Shown here one piece after another: positions 1-8,147 of a DNA stretch of 35,821 nt. A program made the position numbers and the translations under genes. Source of the stretch: an uncultured Lachnospiraceae bacterium (GTDB lineage Bacteria; Bacillota; Clostridia; Lachnospirales; Lachnospiraceae); contig CACZIO010000048.1 in NCBI GenBank assembly GCA_902781215.1, positions 1 through 35,821 on the forward strand, read 5' to 3'. Position 1 is the first letter of the stretch; every line of letters begins with the position of its first letter. The notes under the pieces were generated by a model that was not told the origin of the DNA, made no database searches, and saw only the letters and a program-made list of their open reading frames with translations.

Positions 1-183
<183 letters not shown>

Positions 184-556
184 AAATGTAACGTTTCCTC
201 AGAAACGTCTAAGATCTTAATATGAAAGAAATTCTCCAGGTCAAAATGGACTTGGCTTTCCATTTTTATCCTTTTACTGAATTGGGTCGTTTTGAATTAC
301 TTGATTGCTCAAATGATTCTCGACAATTCATGTTCTCTGAATTTCCTCATTCGCCACAATTTTGTGGCACGGTCCTTTAAGATGTAAGACCGCTGCTCTC
401 TTTCGAAAGCTTCTAAATATAAGGAATATATTCAGGGTTGCATTTCTGTCTTGTTCTCATATAAGGTTGGAAATGTCTGCGCTTGATCCTGCAGGGCAGG
501 TACGCATCAGCCTCTCTCGAGGTGATTCTCTGTTGTCTGCTCTTTCGTGCGACAAC
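184..556 (-). other. rRNA leader (transcribed spacer upstream of 16S)
   Basis: No convincing gene is seen between the rrn promoter and the 16S start. The leader has lower GC than the coding regions and contains two perfect short hairpins: ACGTTTC/GAAACGT at 191-208 with a 4-nt loop, and AAAATGGA/TCCATTTT at 243-266. They are plausible RNase III or maturation structures, but that role is inferred. Short ORFs here lack ribosome binding sites and are not credible. Confidence 0.6.
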
Positions 557-562
557 TTTGAT

Positions 563-591
563 ATCATACTCTTATTTGATTGGCTTGTCAA
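563..591 (-). promoter_or_regulatory. Strong rrn promoter (P2)
   Basis: On the minus strand a perfect -35 TTGACA (591-586) is followed by a 17-nt spacer and a -10 TATGAT (568-563). It is about 380 nt upstream of the 16S 5' end and points into it. An A/T-rich stretch lies just upstream (about 592-630), like an UP element. This is the best sigma-70-type promoter in the window. Confidence 0.85.
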
Positions 592-673
592 CAGCTTTTT
601 TAAACTTTTTTGAAATTTATTCGATTTCAATCGGTTTTGCGCTGTTTTTTTGCCGCCGTTCTCAGCGGCGAAT

Positions 674-685
674 ATTATATTAGCA
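674..685 (-). promoter_or_regulatory. Candidate upstream rrn promoter (P1)
   Basis: The minus strand shows TGC followed by TAATATAAT, giving either an extended -10 (TGc-TAATAT, 685-677) or a plain TATAAT (679-674). No good -35 is seen at 16-18 nt. Tandem rrn promoters are common, so this is a reasonable but weak second start. Confidence 0.35.
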
Positions 686-761
686 CGCGTCCAACGGAAA
701 AGCAAGGAAAATTTTGATTTTTTTTAAACTTTTTTTCTGCGAATAGAAGGATTTTCTGAGG

Positions 762-1151
762 TCACAAATTAAGCCAGATTTTCGCGATGTGTTCCACAAC
801 ATATAGTAGGAGGAAGGACTTGGTCAGACCCGCGAAGATTCCGAGGATCCCGTCCAGGACCCTGATCACCGGCAATCCGGCGAAAATATGCAGAGACGCG
901 AAGACGATCCTGCACAGTGAATAGACCACGCCCAGGACGATGAGCAGCGCTATGGCGAGGGCCCTGGTGCTGATGTTTTCCGTCAGGCTCCCTCTGGTCA
1001 GGCCGCTGATCAGCACTAGCGTGGCCGCCGCGCAGATCCATGAGACCAGACTCTCTGTTTCTTTTACAAATCCCCTGCGGTATCCCCGTATGCATCCACC
1101 TGCAAGGATCAGAATGGATGCGAACAGGATCAGCCAGAAATAAAGGTTCAC
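762..1151 (-). CDS. cvpA: CvpA family membrane protein
   Basis: A protein of about 129 residues made of four predicted membrane helices. It carries the CvpA-family pattern: GYRRGFVKE followed by a SLVSW motif after the first helix, and a C-terminal LDGILGIFAGLTKS segment. CvpA proteins are small inner-membrane proteins linked to colicin V production and envelope stress; their biochemical activity is not settled. An ATG at 1175 is in frame, but GTG at 1151 is preferred because GGGGAG lies 6 nt before it and because the ATG falls in a degenerate unit of the 20-bp repeat array. Neighbours: the DUF5711 gene is upstream, separated by about 370 nt with the repeats, so cotranscription is uncertain. 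No clear terminator was seen between it and the rrn promoter. Confidence 0.8.
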   Translation of the reverse strand: MNLYFWLILFASILILAGGCIRGYRRGFVKETESLVSWICAAATLVLISGLTRGSLTENISTRALAIALLIVLGVVYSLCRIVFASLHIFAGLPVIRVLDGILGIFAGLTKSFLLLYVVEHIAKIWLNL

Positions 1152-1177
1152 GTTTTTCTCCCCTGCTTCATGCAATG

Positions 1178-1297
1178 CAGTTATGTCTCACACAATGTGT
1201 TTCCGTCTCATATAATGCAGTTATGTTTCATACTATGCAGCTCTGTTTCACACAATGCGTTCCCGTTTCATGCTATGCAGTTATGTTTCAAACAATG
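1178..1297. repeat. Tandem array of six 20-bp units
   Basis: Six back-to-back 20-bp units begin at 1178, 1198, 1218, 1238, 1258 and 1278. The best unit is CAGTTATGTTTCAYACAATG. Units 1, 3 and 6 are closest to each other. Units 2 and 5 share a diverged left half (TGTTTCCG, CGTTCCCG). A degenerate seventh unit at 1158-1177 runs into the 5' side of cvpA. Because 20 is not a multiple of 3, the array does not encode a repeated peptide. It lies between the DUF5711 stop and the cvpA start. Confidence 0.9.
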
Positions 1298-1523
1298 TAA
1301 GCGGTATCATGGAGGCCGGAATGATGATCCCGCAGACTGATATTCTTATCATGGAATGTCTATTGCAAAACGGCCGCATGCTGCACAGCAAATGCCGGGC
1401 CCGCATACGGCTGTTTTCTCAACATATTCACACGATACATATGCACGCGCCGGCTGTCGGCGCACAGTATCGTCATGTCCTCTGTCACACATACTGCAGG
1501 GGACAGACGCAGCCGAACTGCGT
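1298..1523. other. Non-coding spacer between DUF5711 gene and repeat array
   Basis: No gene is seen. A short perfect hairpin, GCGCCG/CGGCGC with a 5-nt loop, lies near 1447-1463. No T-tract marks it as a terminator for the DUF5711 gene. Confidence 0.5.
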
Positions 1524-3239
1524 TCATCGCAGCCGGACGCTGTCAATCTCTCCGGCTGTGACGACCAGCAGGTCATTGAGCGTCGCGCCCGGAATCAGGG
1601 CGCGGATCGAGCTGCCGAGGCTGCCGTTATACAGGCACTGTCCGTTCAGGCTGTAGATCTGGCACTCGTGCTCGTTATTGATGTAGACTTTATCACCCGC
1701 AATCGACAGGTGCGTAAACTGCATGGAGAAATGGATATCCCCGACACGCTTTCCGTTTCTGTTATAGATGTCCAGGCGGTACTGACTCTTTCCGGTCGTA
1801 TTTGTAAAAAGAAGGCCGGTGAAATTGTCACTGGAAAACACGCCCTGCAGGTTTTCGGAAAACATAATGTTGGTGCTGCCGGACCGGTGGAAGAAGGTGC
1901 TCTTGAACAGGATCAGCCGCTTGTCGGATACACCCACGCAGGTCGAATCATCGATATAGCGGACATAGGGCACCGTTTCATCGATGAAATCAGAATAATC
2001 AACCAGATGGTCCGGCACTTTGCTGCCCGCCCTCCCGAAATTGTAAAAGGACACATTGGACTTGACCGATGTGCTGGACATCTGAACGCTCGAAAGGCAC
2101 AGCGTCTCTCCGTCCGGGGAGATGGCCGCCGCGATCGGATATCCATTTTCCGCCATGGTCCGGACAAGGTAGGCGATTTCCTTTCCCTTCGCCGTGTAGA
2201 GGCGGACCCAGGTCGTCCGGCTGTCGCTCATAACGACCGCGACCTCTCCATTCTCCGCAGCGGCAATGTTCTGGATCGGCAGCATGGTGTGAATGGTCCC
2301 CATGAGTCCGTCCGGATCCATGACATAGACATAGTAGCCGTTCCGGTTGGCGATGGCGATCACGTTTCCGCTCACGCTCACAATGGGCTGCTGCATCTCA
2401 TACGAGACGGTCCAGAGCGTCTCCCCCTTTGAATTGATGCAGACGGCGCCGCTGCCCCCGTACTGAACAACATTTCCGTTGAGGTTTGCGTAGGCGACCC
2501 CGTCCTCCGCGGATATTGACGCAATGCGATGGAGCTCCGCATGCCTGTACCCGAGGAACATCCACAGGAGGACCCCTATGGACAGGACATACATGATCAT
2601 CATGACCAGGAGGACTTCGCGCTGTATCCTCTGCCGTTTATGGCGGAGGATCTTCTCCTTATAGCTGACGGTTTTTTTATTCTTTTTTCCGGATGCAGGT
2701 GCCGACTGGACACGGGCAAGCGTGTTCTCCAGACTCTTTTCCGGTGCAGCAGGCCCCGCGGTTTTTCCGGCCGTCTGCGCCTTCTTCGACGGCTTCAGGG
2801 ACGAAGGCGGCGAAGAAGATGCTGACGATGCAGTTGACGGGGGCACATTCTCATCGGTCGAATCCCCATAATCTGTATGGTCATCATCCGTCAGATCATC
2901 GTCTTCTTCAAACTCTTCCTCACCGTCCGGGTACTCGTCTTCCCCGGAATCTTCGTAGTCAGATTCCCCAAAGTCCTCGGGAAAATCCTCCCCGGAATAA
3001 TCATCTTCCGAAAAATCCTCCTCAAAAAAATCCTCTTCAGAATGATCATCCTCTGAAAAAACAGGGCCTTCTCCGTCTTCTGTGTCGGCGCCGTCAGGAT
3101 CCGGCTCCATGTCAAAGAGCTGCTCCGCAGGCAGATCCCCGGGGGCAGCAGGAGCTTCTTCCATATTCAATTCGGAATTGCCTTTTTTCTCCGCCTCGGG
3201 AGTGTCAGGCCGGATCCTTTTTTCTTCCATAATTCCCAT
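1524..3239 (-). CDS. DUF5711-type membrane protein with acidic N-terminus and extracellular propeller-like domain
   Basis: About 571 residues. Order: a very acidic, low-complexity region (residues ~45-125, rich in EDD/SEDD), a Ser/Pro/Lys linker, a basic patch, one membrane helix (~208-231, LLVMMIMYVLSIGVLLWMF), then ~340 residues of repeated beta-strand pattern. The last part suggests an extracytoplasmic beta-propeller, as in DUF5711 proteins of Lachnospiraceae. Function is unknown. The frame opens with TTG at 3260, but ATG at 3239 is preferred because GGGAG lies 8 nt upstream; ATG at 3230 is an alternative. A GC palindrome (CCGGGAGCTCCCGG) overlaps that start region. The gene follows recR closely and may be cotranscribed with it. 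The acidic region could be a cytoplasmic interaction segment. Confidence 0.72.
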   Translation of the reverse strand: MGIMEEKRIRPDTPEAEKKGNSELNMEEAPAAPGDLPAEQLFDMEPDPDGADTEDGEGPVFSEDDHSEEDFFEEDFSEDDYSGEDFPEDFGESDYEDSGEDEYPDGEEEFEEDDDLTDDDHTDYGDSTDENVPPSTASSASSSPPSSLKPSKKAQTAGKTAGPAAPEKSLENTLARVQSAPASGKKNKKTVSYKEKILRHKRQRIQREVLLVMMIMYVLSIGVLLWMFLGYRHAELHRIASISAEDGVAYANLNGNVVQYGGSGAVCINSKGETLWTVSYEMQQPIVSVSGNVIAIANRNGYYVYVMDPDGLMGTIHTMLPIQNIAAAENGEVAVVMSDSRTTWVRLYTAKGKEIAYLVRTMAENGYPIAAAISPDGETLCLSSVQMSSTSVKSNVSFYNFGRAGSKVPDHLVDYSDFIDETVPYVRYIDDSTCVGVSDKRLILFKSTFFHRSGSTNIMFSENLQGVFSSDNFTGLLFTNTTGKSQYRLDIYNRNGKRVGDIHFSMQFTHLSIAGDKVYINNEHECQIYSLNGQCLYNGSLGSSIRALIPGATLNDLLVVTAGEIDSVRLR

Positions 3240-3265
3240 ACCGGGAGCTCCCGGCTTCAAATTCT

Positions 3266-3865
3266 TTACAATTCTGTCCTGCCTTCCAGGGCGCGCAGGA
3301 GGGTCATCTCATCGATATTCTCAAGGTCTCCGCCCACGGGTACGCCGCTCGCGATCCGGGTGACGCGGATCCCGGCCGGCTTGACCAGCTTGCTGATGTA
3401 CATGGCGGTCGTCTCCCCCTCCAGGCTGGAGTTGGTCGCGATGATGAGCTCTTTGATCTCATCATTGCGCAGACGCTCCATGAGTTCTTTCAGGCGAATG
3501 TCCGAGGGGCCGACTCCGAGCATGGGCGAGATGGCGCCGTGCAGGACATGGTAGAGGCCCTGGTAGCGGCCCGTCCGCTCATACGCGGCAAGGTCACGGG
3601 GATTCTCCACGACCATGACGGTGGTCCTGTCCCGGTTGGGATTCTTGCAAACAGGACAGATTTCCTCGTCGGTCAGGTTCTGGCAGACCTTGCAGAACAT
3701 CACATGTTCCTTGGCATTTTTGATCGTGTCCGCGAGATGGTTGACGCGGGCCGGCGACATTCCGATGATATGAAAGGCCAGCCGCTGGGCAGACTTATTG
3801 CCGATCCCCGGCAGGGCCGCCAGCTCCTCGATGAGTTTGTTGATATATCCCGAATACAGATCCAC
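3266..3865 (-). CDS. recR: Recombination mediator RecR
   Basis: 199 residues, the usual RecR length. RecR acts with RecF and RecO to load RecA onto single-stranded DNA at gaps. Visible features: helix-hairpin-helix LPGIGNKSAQRLAFHI (~18-33), a four-cysteine zinc site (C58, C61, C70, C73), a Toprim domain beginning VMVVENPRDLAAYE (~83), and the Walker-like C-terminal GIRVTRIASGVPVGGDLE. The start is GTG at 3865, chosen because it gives the family N-terminus (MDLYSGYINKLIEEL); the possible ribosome site GGAG is rather far (about 13 nt). It lies in the common order dnaX, ybaB, recR, with 148 nt to ybaB. Confidence 0.96.
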   Translation of the reverse strand: MDLYSGYINKLIEELAALPGIGNKSAQRLAFHIIGMSPARVNHLADTIKNAKEHVMFCKVCQNLTDEEICPVCKNPNRDRTTVMVVENPRDLAAYERTGRYQGLYHVLHGAISPMLGVGPSDIRLKELMERLRNDEIKELIIATNSSLEGETTAMYISKLVKPAGIRVTRIASGVPVGGDLENIDEMTLLRALEGRTEL

Positions 3866-4013
3866 TTGTTCACTTAAACTCCGACACCGCCGTCTCCGGG
3901 CGGGATCCGGAGTCCCTTTCTATATTGCGCGCAGTCTCACATGACGCTTGTAAAGTCACGAGAATACGCCAGCCCTCTTTCAGGCCGCTTCCATTCATTG
4001 ATCGCAAAGAAGA

Positions 4014-4340
4014 TCAGAAGCCCATGCCGCCCATCAGCTTGCCGCTCTCCTCGGTGATCTGCGCGAGGACATCGTTGACAGCAACCAGGATCATATCCTG
4101 CAGGGTCTCGACATCATCTGGATCCGCCGCATCGGGATCGATGGTGATGGACTTCATCTCGTGCGCGCCGGTCATGACGATTTCTACGGCACCGCCGCCC
4201 GCCGTGGCTTTGAATTCCTTCTCATCGAGTGCCTTTTTATTCTCTTCCATCTGGCGCTGCATGCGCTGCGCCTGCTTCATCAGGTTGTTCATGTTGCCGG
4301 GCATACCCATGCCGCCGCCGAATCCGCCTCTTCTGGCCAT
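4014..4340 (-). CDS. ybaB: YbaB/EbfC family nucleoid-associated protein
   Basis: 108 residues, typical for the family. YbaB/EbfC proteins form dimers that bind DNA with low specificity and are nearly always encoded between dnaX and recR, as here. The Gly/Met-rich N-terminus, the helix NLMKQAQRMQRQMEENKKAL, and the segment ATAGGGAVEIVMTGAHEMKSI are characteristic. The C-terminus ends in GKLMGGMGF. Start: ATG at 4340 with GGAGG 8 nt upstream. The dnaX stop is about 320 nt upstream, an unusually long spacer for this pair, filled with hairpins and short repeats. Confidence 0.95.
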   Translation of the reverse strand: MARRGGFGGGMGMPGNMNNLMKQAQRMQRQMEENKKALDEKEFKATAGGGAVEIVMTGAHEMKSITIDPDAADPDDVETLQDMILVAVNDVLAQITEESGKLMGGMGF

Positions 4341-4659
4341 AGTCTTTTCCTCCGATTTCTACGAATATTGCCTGATATAAGAACAAAAAAACTGTCGATC
4401 CAGTATTCTTTGTTCTCAGAGCCTTGTGCCGCAAGGCTGCCCAAAGCTCCTGTGATCCTTCGGAGAAATCGCCCCTTTCAAAATCCATATACGCAGGGCT
4501 TTGAAATGCGAAATTCTCCTCATACACATGCAAAGCATGTGCTGCCGCCCTGACGAGCGGCATGATTTGAAATAGTGATTTTTAATGCCATTGTCCCGGT
4601 CTTTTCCGGCCAGGTCTGTCCGATCTGTCAGGTCTGTCCAGTCTGTCCGGTCTGTCCGG
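4341..4659. repeat. Hairpin-rich spacer between dnaX and ybaB
   Basis: No gene is seen. The spacer is built of successive inverted repeats: GAACAAA/TTTGTTC with an inner ACTG/CAGT (4381-4415), AGCCTTG/CAAGGCT (about 4420-4438), a large imperfect stem from GGAGAA to TTCTCC (about 4462-4519), CACATGC-aaa-GCATGTG (4525-4541), and GCCGC/GCGGC (about 4544-4561). The 4526-4548 element recurs at 35392-35414 and, in diverged and inverted form, at 7964-7988. A 9-bp tandem repeat occupies the end nearest dnaX. Confidence 0.7.
4613..4657. repeat. Five tandem 9-bp units at the dnaX 3' end
   Basis: Units start at 4613, 4622, 4631, 4640 and 4649: GGTCTGTCC, GATCTGTCA, GGTCTGTCC, AGTCTGTCC, GGTCTGTCC. The array abuts the dnaX stop codon (4660-4662), and a sixth partial unit (GGTCACAGG) overlaps it. 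The period is a multiple of 3, so the array could have formed as coding sequence and been cut off by the present stop; that is inference. Confidence 0.85.
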
Positions 4660-6465
4660 TCACAGGTCCTCTGTCTCGATGGGCATCTGGATCGCGCCCG
4701 GTTCAACGAGCGAAAGCAAATCGACATAATTGTCTGTTATCCGTCCGCCTCTGTCAAGTACCCGGTATTCGATTTCAACCGCCCTGCCGACCTGCCGCTG
4801 CAGGTAATTCTGCAATTCCCGGCGGTCGCTGTCGACGCGGCTGCGGGAGACCTCATCGTCGTCCTTGCGCTGGTACAGGTAGGGATTTCCGTACTCTTTG
4901 TCAAAAACAATGAGGAGCTGGCCCTGGTCGCCCAGGCTCAGGCGGGCATTGGTGAGCGCGATGCGCTTGGTTCCGCGGGGCGCCTCCGAGGCATATTTGG
5001 ACCAGTTGGCGACGATCTCGCGGATCTCGTCCGGCAGAGCGGGCGGCAGTTCCTGCGCCACGGCCGGAGAGGCTCCTGCAGAAGTTCCCGCTGCCGCACC
5101 GGGCATCCCGCCGGGGCCGGCAGTGCCGGGTAAAGTGCCTCCGGCGGCGGGGCTGGCGCCGCCGGCCCTGTTTCCATATCCATTTCCATTGGCATAACCG
5201 GCAGCCGCGCCTGTTCCGCCAAAGCCGCCCGCTGCCGTCCCGCCCCTGGTCAGGGCATCGATGGTCTGCTCCGCATTGTAGAGCTGCATCTCGATGTCGC
5301 GGATGCGGTTTTTGACATTTTCAAGCGGCATGGCCGACCCGCCGTCCTGCGCGCCCTCGTCCATGGCCGTGTGGCAGGCCCGGATGATGGTCATCTCCGT
5401 CAGGATCCGGCGGTTGGGCGAGTAACGGATCAGGTCCGGAAGGGCGGAGAAGACCTGGATATAGCGCATGATCTCCTCCATGTCCGACATGCGGGCCTCC
5501 TCGATCATACGGCGGATGTTGTCAGCCGATATGTCCAGGCTCTTTGCCGTCTCCTCGGATGCCTTGAGCAGCATGAGGTTGCGCAGGTACCAGGTGAAGT
5601 CGGTCACAAACTGCATGAGCTCGCGGCCCTGCAGGAGGATCTCATCCAGAATTCCCAGTGCCTCGGCCGTCCTGCCGTTATGGATATGACGGTAGAGGTC
5701 TCCGAAGACGCGGGTGTCCACCGCCCCCAGGATCTCCAGCGTGCGCTCGTAGGTGAGGGCTCCGCCCCCGTAGTTGAAGGCGTTGCACTGGTCCAGAAGG
5801 CTGAGGCCGTCGCGCATGGAACCGTCCGCCGCGCTGGCCAGATAGCCGAAGGCCCGGTCCTCGACCTCCAGCGACTCCATCTGCGCCACCTCGCGCAGCC
5901 GGCCCTCGATCACCTCCGTTCCCAGGCGGCCGAAGTCGTATCTCTGGCATCTGGACAGGATGGTGATGGGAAGCTTGTTGGGCTCGGTCGTCGCCAGAAT
6001 AAAGATCACGTAGGACGGCGGCTCCTCCAGTGTCTTGAGCAGGGCGTTGAAGGCCGCGTTGGAGAGCATGTGGACCTCGTCGATGATGAAGACGCGGAAC
6101 CGCCCCTGGGTCGGGGAATATTCCACCTGATCGACGATTGCCCGGATGTCGTCGACACTGTTGTTGGACGCCGCGTCGAGCTCCGTCACGTTGAGGTTGG
6201 CCTCCGCCTCGATGGCGCGGCAGGTCGGGCACTCCCCGCAGGGATTGCCGTCCTGCTGGTTCTCACAGTTGACAGCGCGCGCAAAGATCCGGGCGATGGT
6301 CGTCTTACCCGTTCCGCGCGTCCCGCAGAACAGGTAACTGTGGCCGATCCTCCCGGAGATGATCTGATTTTTCAGTGTGCGCACGATCGCGTCCCGCCCC
6401 CGCACATCGTCAAAATTGTGCGGCCGGTATTTGCGGTAGAGCGCCAGGTATTCCTGATCCGGCAT
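4660..6465 (-). CDS. dnaX: DNA polymerase III subunit gamma/tau
   Basis: 601 residues. DnaX is the clamp-loader ATPase of the replicative polymerase. From the chosen start: MPDQEYLALYRKYRP, Walker A GTRGTGKT (48-55), zinc cysteines C67, C76, C79, C82, Walker B IIDEVH (127-132), sensor 1 ILATTEP (156-162) and the arginine-finger SRC motif (171-173). Domain III follows, then a Gly/Ala-rich flexible linker (~390-460) and a C-terminal domain. The open frame extends to 6708, but ATG at 6465 is preferred because GGGGAG lies 6 nt upstream and it gives the conserved N-terminus. No A-rich slippery site typical of programmed frameshifting was recognised. The start lies about 135 nt beyond the pfkA terminator, so dnaX probably has its own promoter. 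Confidence 0.97.
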   Translation of the reverse strand: MPDQEYLALYRKYRPHNFDDVRGRDAIVRTLKNQIISGRIGHSYLFCGTRGTGKTTIARIFARAVNCENQQDGNPCGECPTCRAIEAEANLNVTELDAASNNSVDDIRAIVDQVEYSPTQGRFRVFIIDEVHMLSNAAFNALLKTLEEPPSYVIFILATTEPNKLPITILSRCQRYDFGRLGTEVIEGRLREVAQMESLEVEDRAFGYLASAADGSMRDGLSLLDQCNAFNYGGGALTYERTLEILGAVDTRVFGDLYRHIHNGRTAEALGILDEILLQGRELMQFVTDFTWYLRNLMLLKASEETAKSLDISADNIRRMIEEARMSDMEEIMRYIQVFSALPDLIRYSPNRRILTEMTIIRACHTAMDEGAQDGGSAMPLENVKNRIRDIEMQLYNAEQTIDALTRGGTAAGGFGGTGAAAGYANGNGYGNRAGGASPAAGGTLPGTAGPGGMPGAAAGTSAGASPAVAQELPPALPDEIREIVANWSKYASEAPRGTKRIALTNARLSLGDQGQLLIVFDKEYGNPYLYQRKDDDEVSRSRVDSDRRELQNYLQRQVGRAVEIEYRVLDRGGRITDNYVDLLSLVEPGAIQMPIETEDL

Positions 6466-6600
6466 AAATGACTCCCCACTATGCATCATATGTGCTCCAT
6501 CCCGATTGAATCGTCTCACCGGTAAAGCCGGAGAGACGGTCGCAGGACCTTCCGCCTGGCCGGAAACACATATTCTGTCATAACGAATCTCGTCTAAATG

Positions 6601-6650
6601 TTTTTTTAAAAAGAAAAACACAGGGTGCACCGCAGCAGCGGCACACCCTG
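6601..6650 (-). terminator. Rho-independent terminator after pfkA
   Basis: On the minus strand a strong stem, CAGGGTGnnnCGC/GCGnnnCACCCTG (6650-6621), is followed by a T-rich tract (6620-6601). It lies about 140 nt beyond the pfkA stop and 135 nt before the dnaX start, separating the two transcripts. The rest of the 326-base gap shows no gene. Confidence 0.85.
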
Positions 6651-6791
6651 CCCGTATTAGTATTGTAGCGTTTTTTGGTCTTTCGTCAACTGCGCAGAAG
6701 CCGGTCATTGGTGTCGGTTGCTGCGCTCCTGCCGGTCACCGGCTCCCGAGGGACGCGTCTGTCCGGCCAGGCAGCTCCTGCAGGAATCCGG

Positions 6792-7868
6792 TCAGTCGCC
6801 GAAGGAAATGCCGATCAGCTTGGCATGCTTGATGATCTGCGCGTTGGGATCCACGGTCTTGAGCTTGCCGGCGACCTCTTTGAGCGGCACCTTGGTGATC
6901 TCGCCGTTAATGATGGAGACCATGTAGCCATACTGTTTTTTGAGGATCAGCTTGCCAGCCGCTGCGCCGACCTGGGTGGAGAAGACGCGGTCATAGGCAT
7001 CGGGCGCGCCGCCGCGCTGTGTGTGGCCGGGAACGGTCACGCGGACTTCGCGGCCGGTGGCCTTCTGGATGCGGTCCGCGATCTCATAGGAGACAGACGG
7101 ATACTCGTAGTTGGCCATTTTTTTCTTGTATTCTTTTTTGGAGAGTTTGGCGTCCTCCTTGGAGATCGCGCCCTCCGCCACGGCGATGACGGTGAAGCGG
7201 CTGCCGCCCTTGTCTCTGGCCTCGATGGCCTTGACGACCTTGTCGATGTCATAGGGGATCTCGGGCAGGAGGATGATGTCCGCGCCGCCGGCGATACCGG
7301 CGTACAGAGGAAGCCAGCCGACCTTGTGGCCCATGATCTCAACGATGAAGACGCGGCCGTGCGAGGAAGCTGTGGTGTGGATATCGTCGATGCACTTGGT
7401 GGCGATGTCCAGCGCGCTGTGGAAACCGAAGGTCATATCGGTCCCGTACAGGTCATTGTCGATGGTCTTGGGAAGGGTGACGACATTCAGACCCTCTTCG
7501 CTCAGAAGGTTGGCCGTCTTGGTGGAGCCGTTGCCGCCGCCCATGACCAGGCAGTCCAGCTGCAGCTTATGGTAGGTCTGCTTCATGGCCTCGACCTTGT
7601 CCAGGCCGTTCTCATCGGGATCGCGGATGGTCTTGAACGGGCAGCGGCTGGTTCCCAGCATCGTGCCGCCCCTGGTCAGGATTCCCTTGAAGTCCCTGCC
7701 GTCCAGGATCCGGAAATGGCTGTAGATCAGGCCCTTGTAGCCGTCCTCGAAGCCGTAGAATTCTACCGGCTCGCCGGCATTCTGCGTGACGGATTTGTAG
7801 ACACCGCGCATAGCCGCGTTCAGTGCCTGGCAGTCGCCGCCGCTGGTGAGCATACCGATACGTAACAT
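6792..7868 (-). CDS. pfkA: 6-phosphofructokinase (ATP-type pattern, group with Lys at the 124-equivalent site)
   Basis: 358 residues; phosphorylates fructose 6-phosphate in glycolysis. Visible: N-terminal LTSGGDCQALNAA (7-19), nucleotide loop MGGGNGSTKTANLL (109-122), catalytic PKTIDNDL (133-140; D137 is the base), IMGHKVGWLPLYAGIA, and PGHTQRGGAPDAYDR. Position 114 is Gly, which in this family favours ATP over pyrophosphate, while position 134 is Lys, which occurs in PPi enzymes and in a subset of ATP enzymes. The usual Mg-binding Asp of GGDGS is Asn113. ATP use is therefore likely but not certain. Start: ATG at 7868 with GGAGG 6 nt upstream. A terminator follows, and a promoter candidate lies about 250 nt upstream. 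Confidence 0.93.
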   Translation of the reverse strand: MLRIGMLTSGGDCQALNAAMRGVYKSVTQNAGEPVEFYGFEDGYKGLIYSHFRILDGRDFKGILTRGGTMLGTSRCPFKTIRDPDENGLDKVEAMKQTYHKLQLDCLVMGGGNGSTKTANLLSEEGLNVVTLPKTIDNDLYGTDMTFGFHSALDIATKCIDDIHTTASSHGRVFIVEIMGHKVGWLPLYAGIAGGADIILLPEIPYDIDKVVKAIEARDKGGSRFTVIAVAEGAISKEDAKLSKKEYKKKMANYEYPSVSYEIADRIQKATGREVRVTVPGHTQRGGAPDAYDRVFSTQVGAAAGKLILKKQYGYMVSIINGEITKVPLKEVAGKLKTVDPNAQIIKHAKLIGISFGD

Positions 7869-8118
7869 AAGCTGCCTCCTTCTGGAAAAACATATTATTA
7901 GAAGCTGTCAATCACGTTTGTGGCGGCTGTGATCGCCTTTTCCGGACATGCCGTTCGCGGGGCGCAGCAACACATGCTTCGCACGTGCCAGAAGCGTTTT
8001 TTCGGAAGGCGAAACCGATAAAGAATCACATGAGCTGTAGGCCGCCTCGCGGCACAAACTCCGGAATGAAAAACACGTTATCGAACTTTTTTCACTCTGC
8101 AGCCGCTGTCTACAAATC
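7869..8118 (-). other. Long structured 5' leader of pfkA
   Basis: If transcription starts from the promoter at 8119, pfkA has a leader of about 240 nt without a credible gene. It contains GCCGC/GCGGC (8041-8053) and an imperfect hairpin at 7964-7988 related to the CACATGC-aaa-GCATGTG elements at 4525 and 35391. No known riboswitch class was recognised, so regulatory function is speculative. The remaining gap to 8258 holds a CAGGTT/AACCTG hairpin (8190-8209) after the HD-fRMsr gene. Confidence 0.45.
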
Positions 8119-8147
8119 ATTATACAAAAAACAGACAAAAAAGAACA
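8119..8147 (-). promoter_or_regulatory. Candidate pfkA promoter
   Basis: A perfect -10 TATAAT (8124-8119) lies on the minus strand within a T-rich stretch. The -35 at 17 nt spacing (TGTTCT) is poor. It points toward pfkA and would give a leader of about 240 nt. Confidence 0.5.

Noticed and set aside
650-668. GC hairpin GCCGC/GCGGC near the rrn promoter as a terminator for cvpA
   Set aside because: On the minus strand it is followed by A residues, not T, so it does not look like a rho-independent terminator.
1158-1297. Could the 20-bp repeats be a CRISPR array?
   Set aside because: The units are directly adjacent with no unique spacers, and no cas gene is in the window.
1040-1300. Plus-strand ORF of 86 aa over the 20-bp repeats
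   Set aside because: Codons run through a non-multiple-of-3 repeat, no ribosome site, and it overlaps cvpA on the other strand.
1356-2432. Plus-strand ORF of 358 aa opposite the DUF5711 gene
   Set aside because: Shadow frame of a gene with clear domain structure; no ribosome site or family.
5371-6471. Plus-strand ORF of 366 aa opposite dnaX
   Set aside because: Antisense shadow caused by high GC; dnaX motifs are unambiguous.
6675-7865. Plus-strand ORF of 396 aa opposite pfkA
   Set aside because: Antisense shadow; pfkA has all catalytic motifs and a strong ribosome site.
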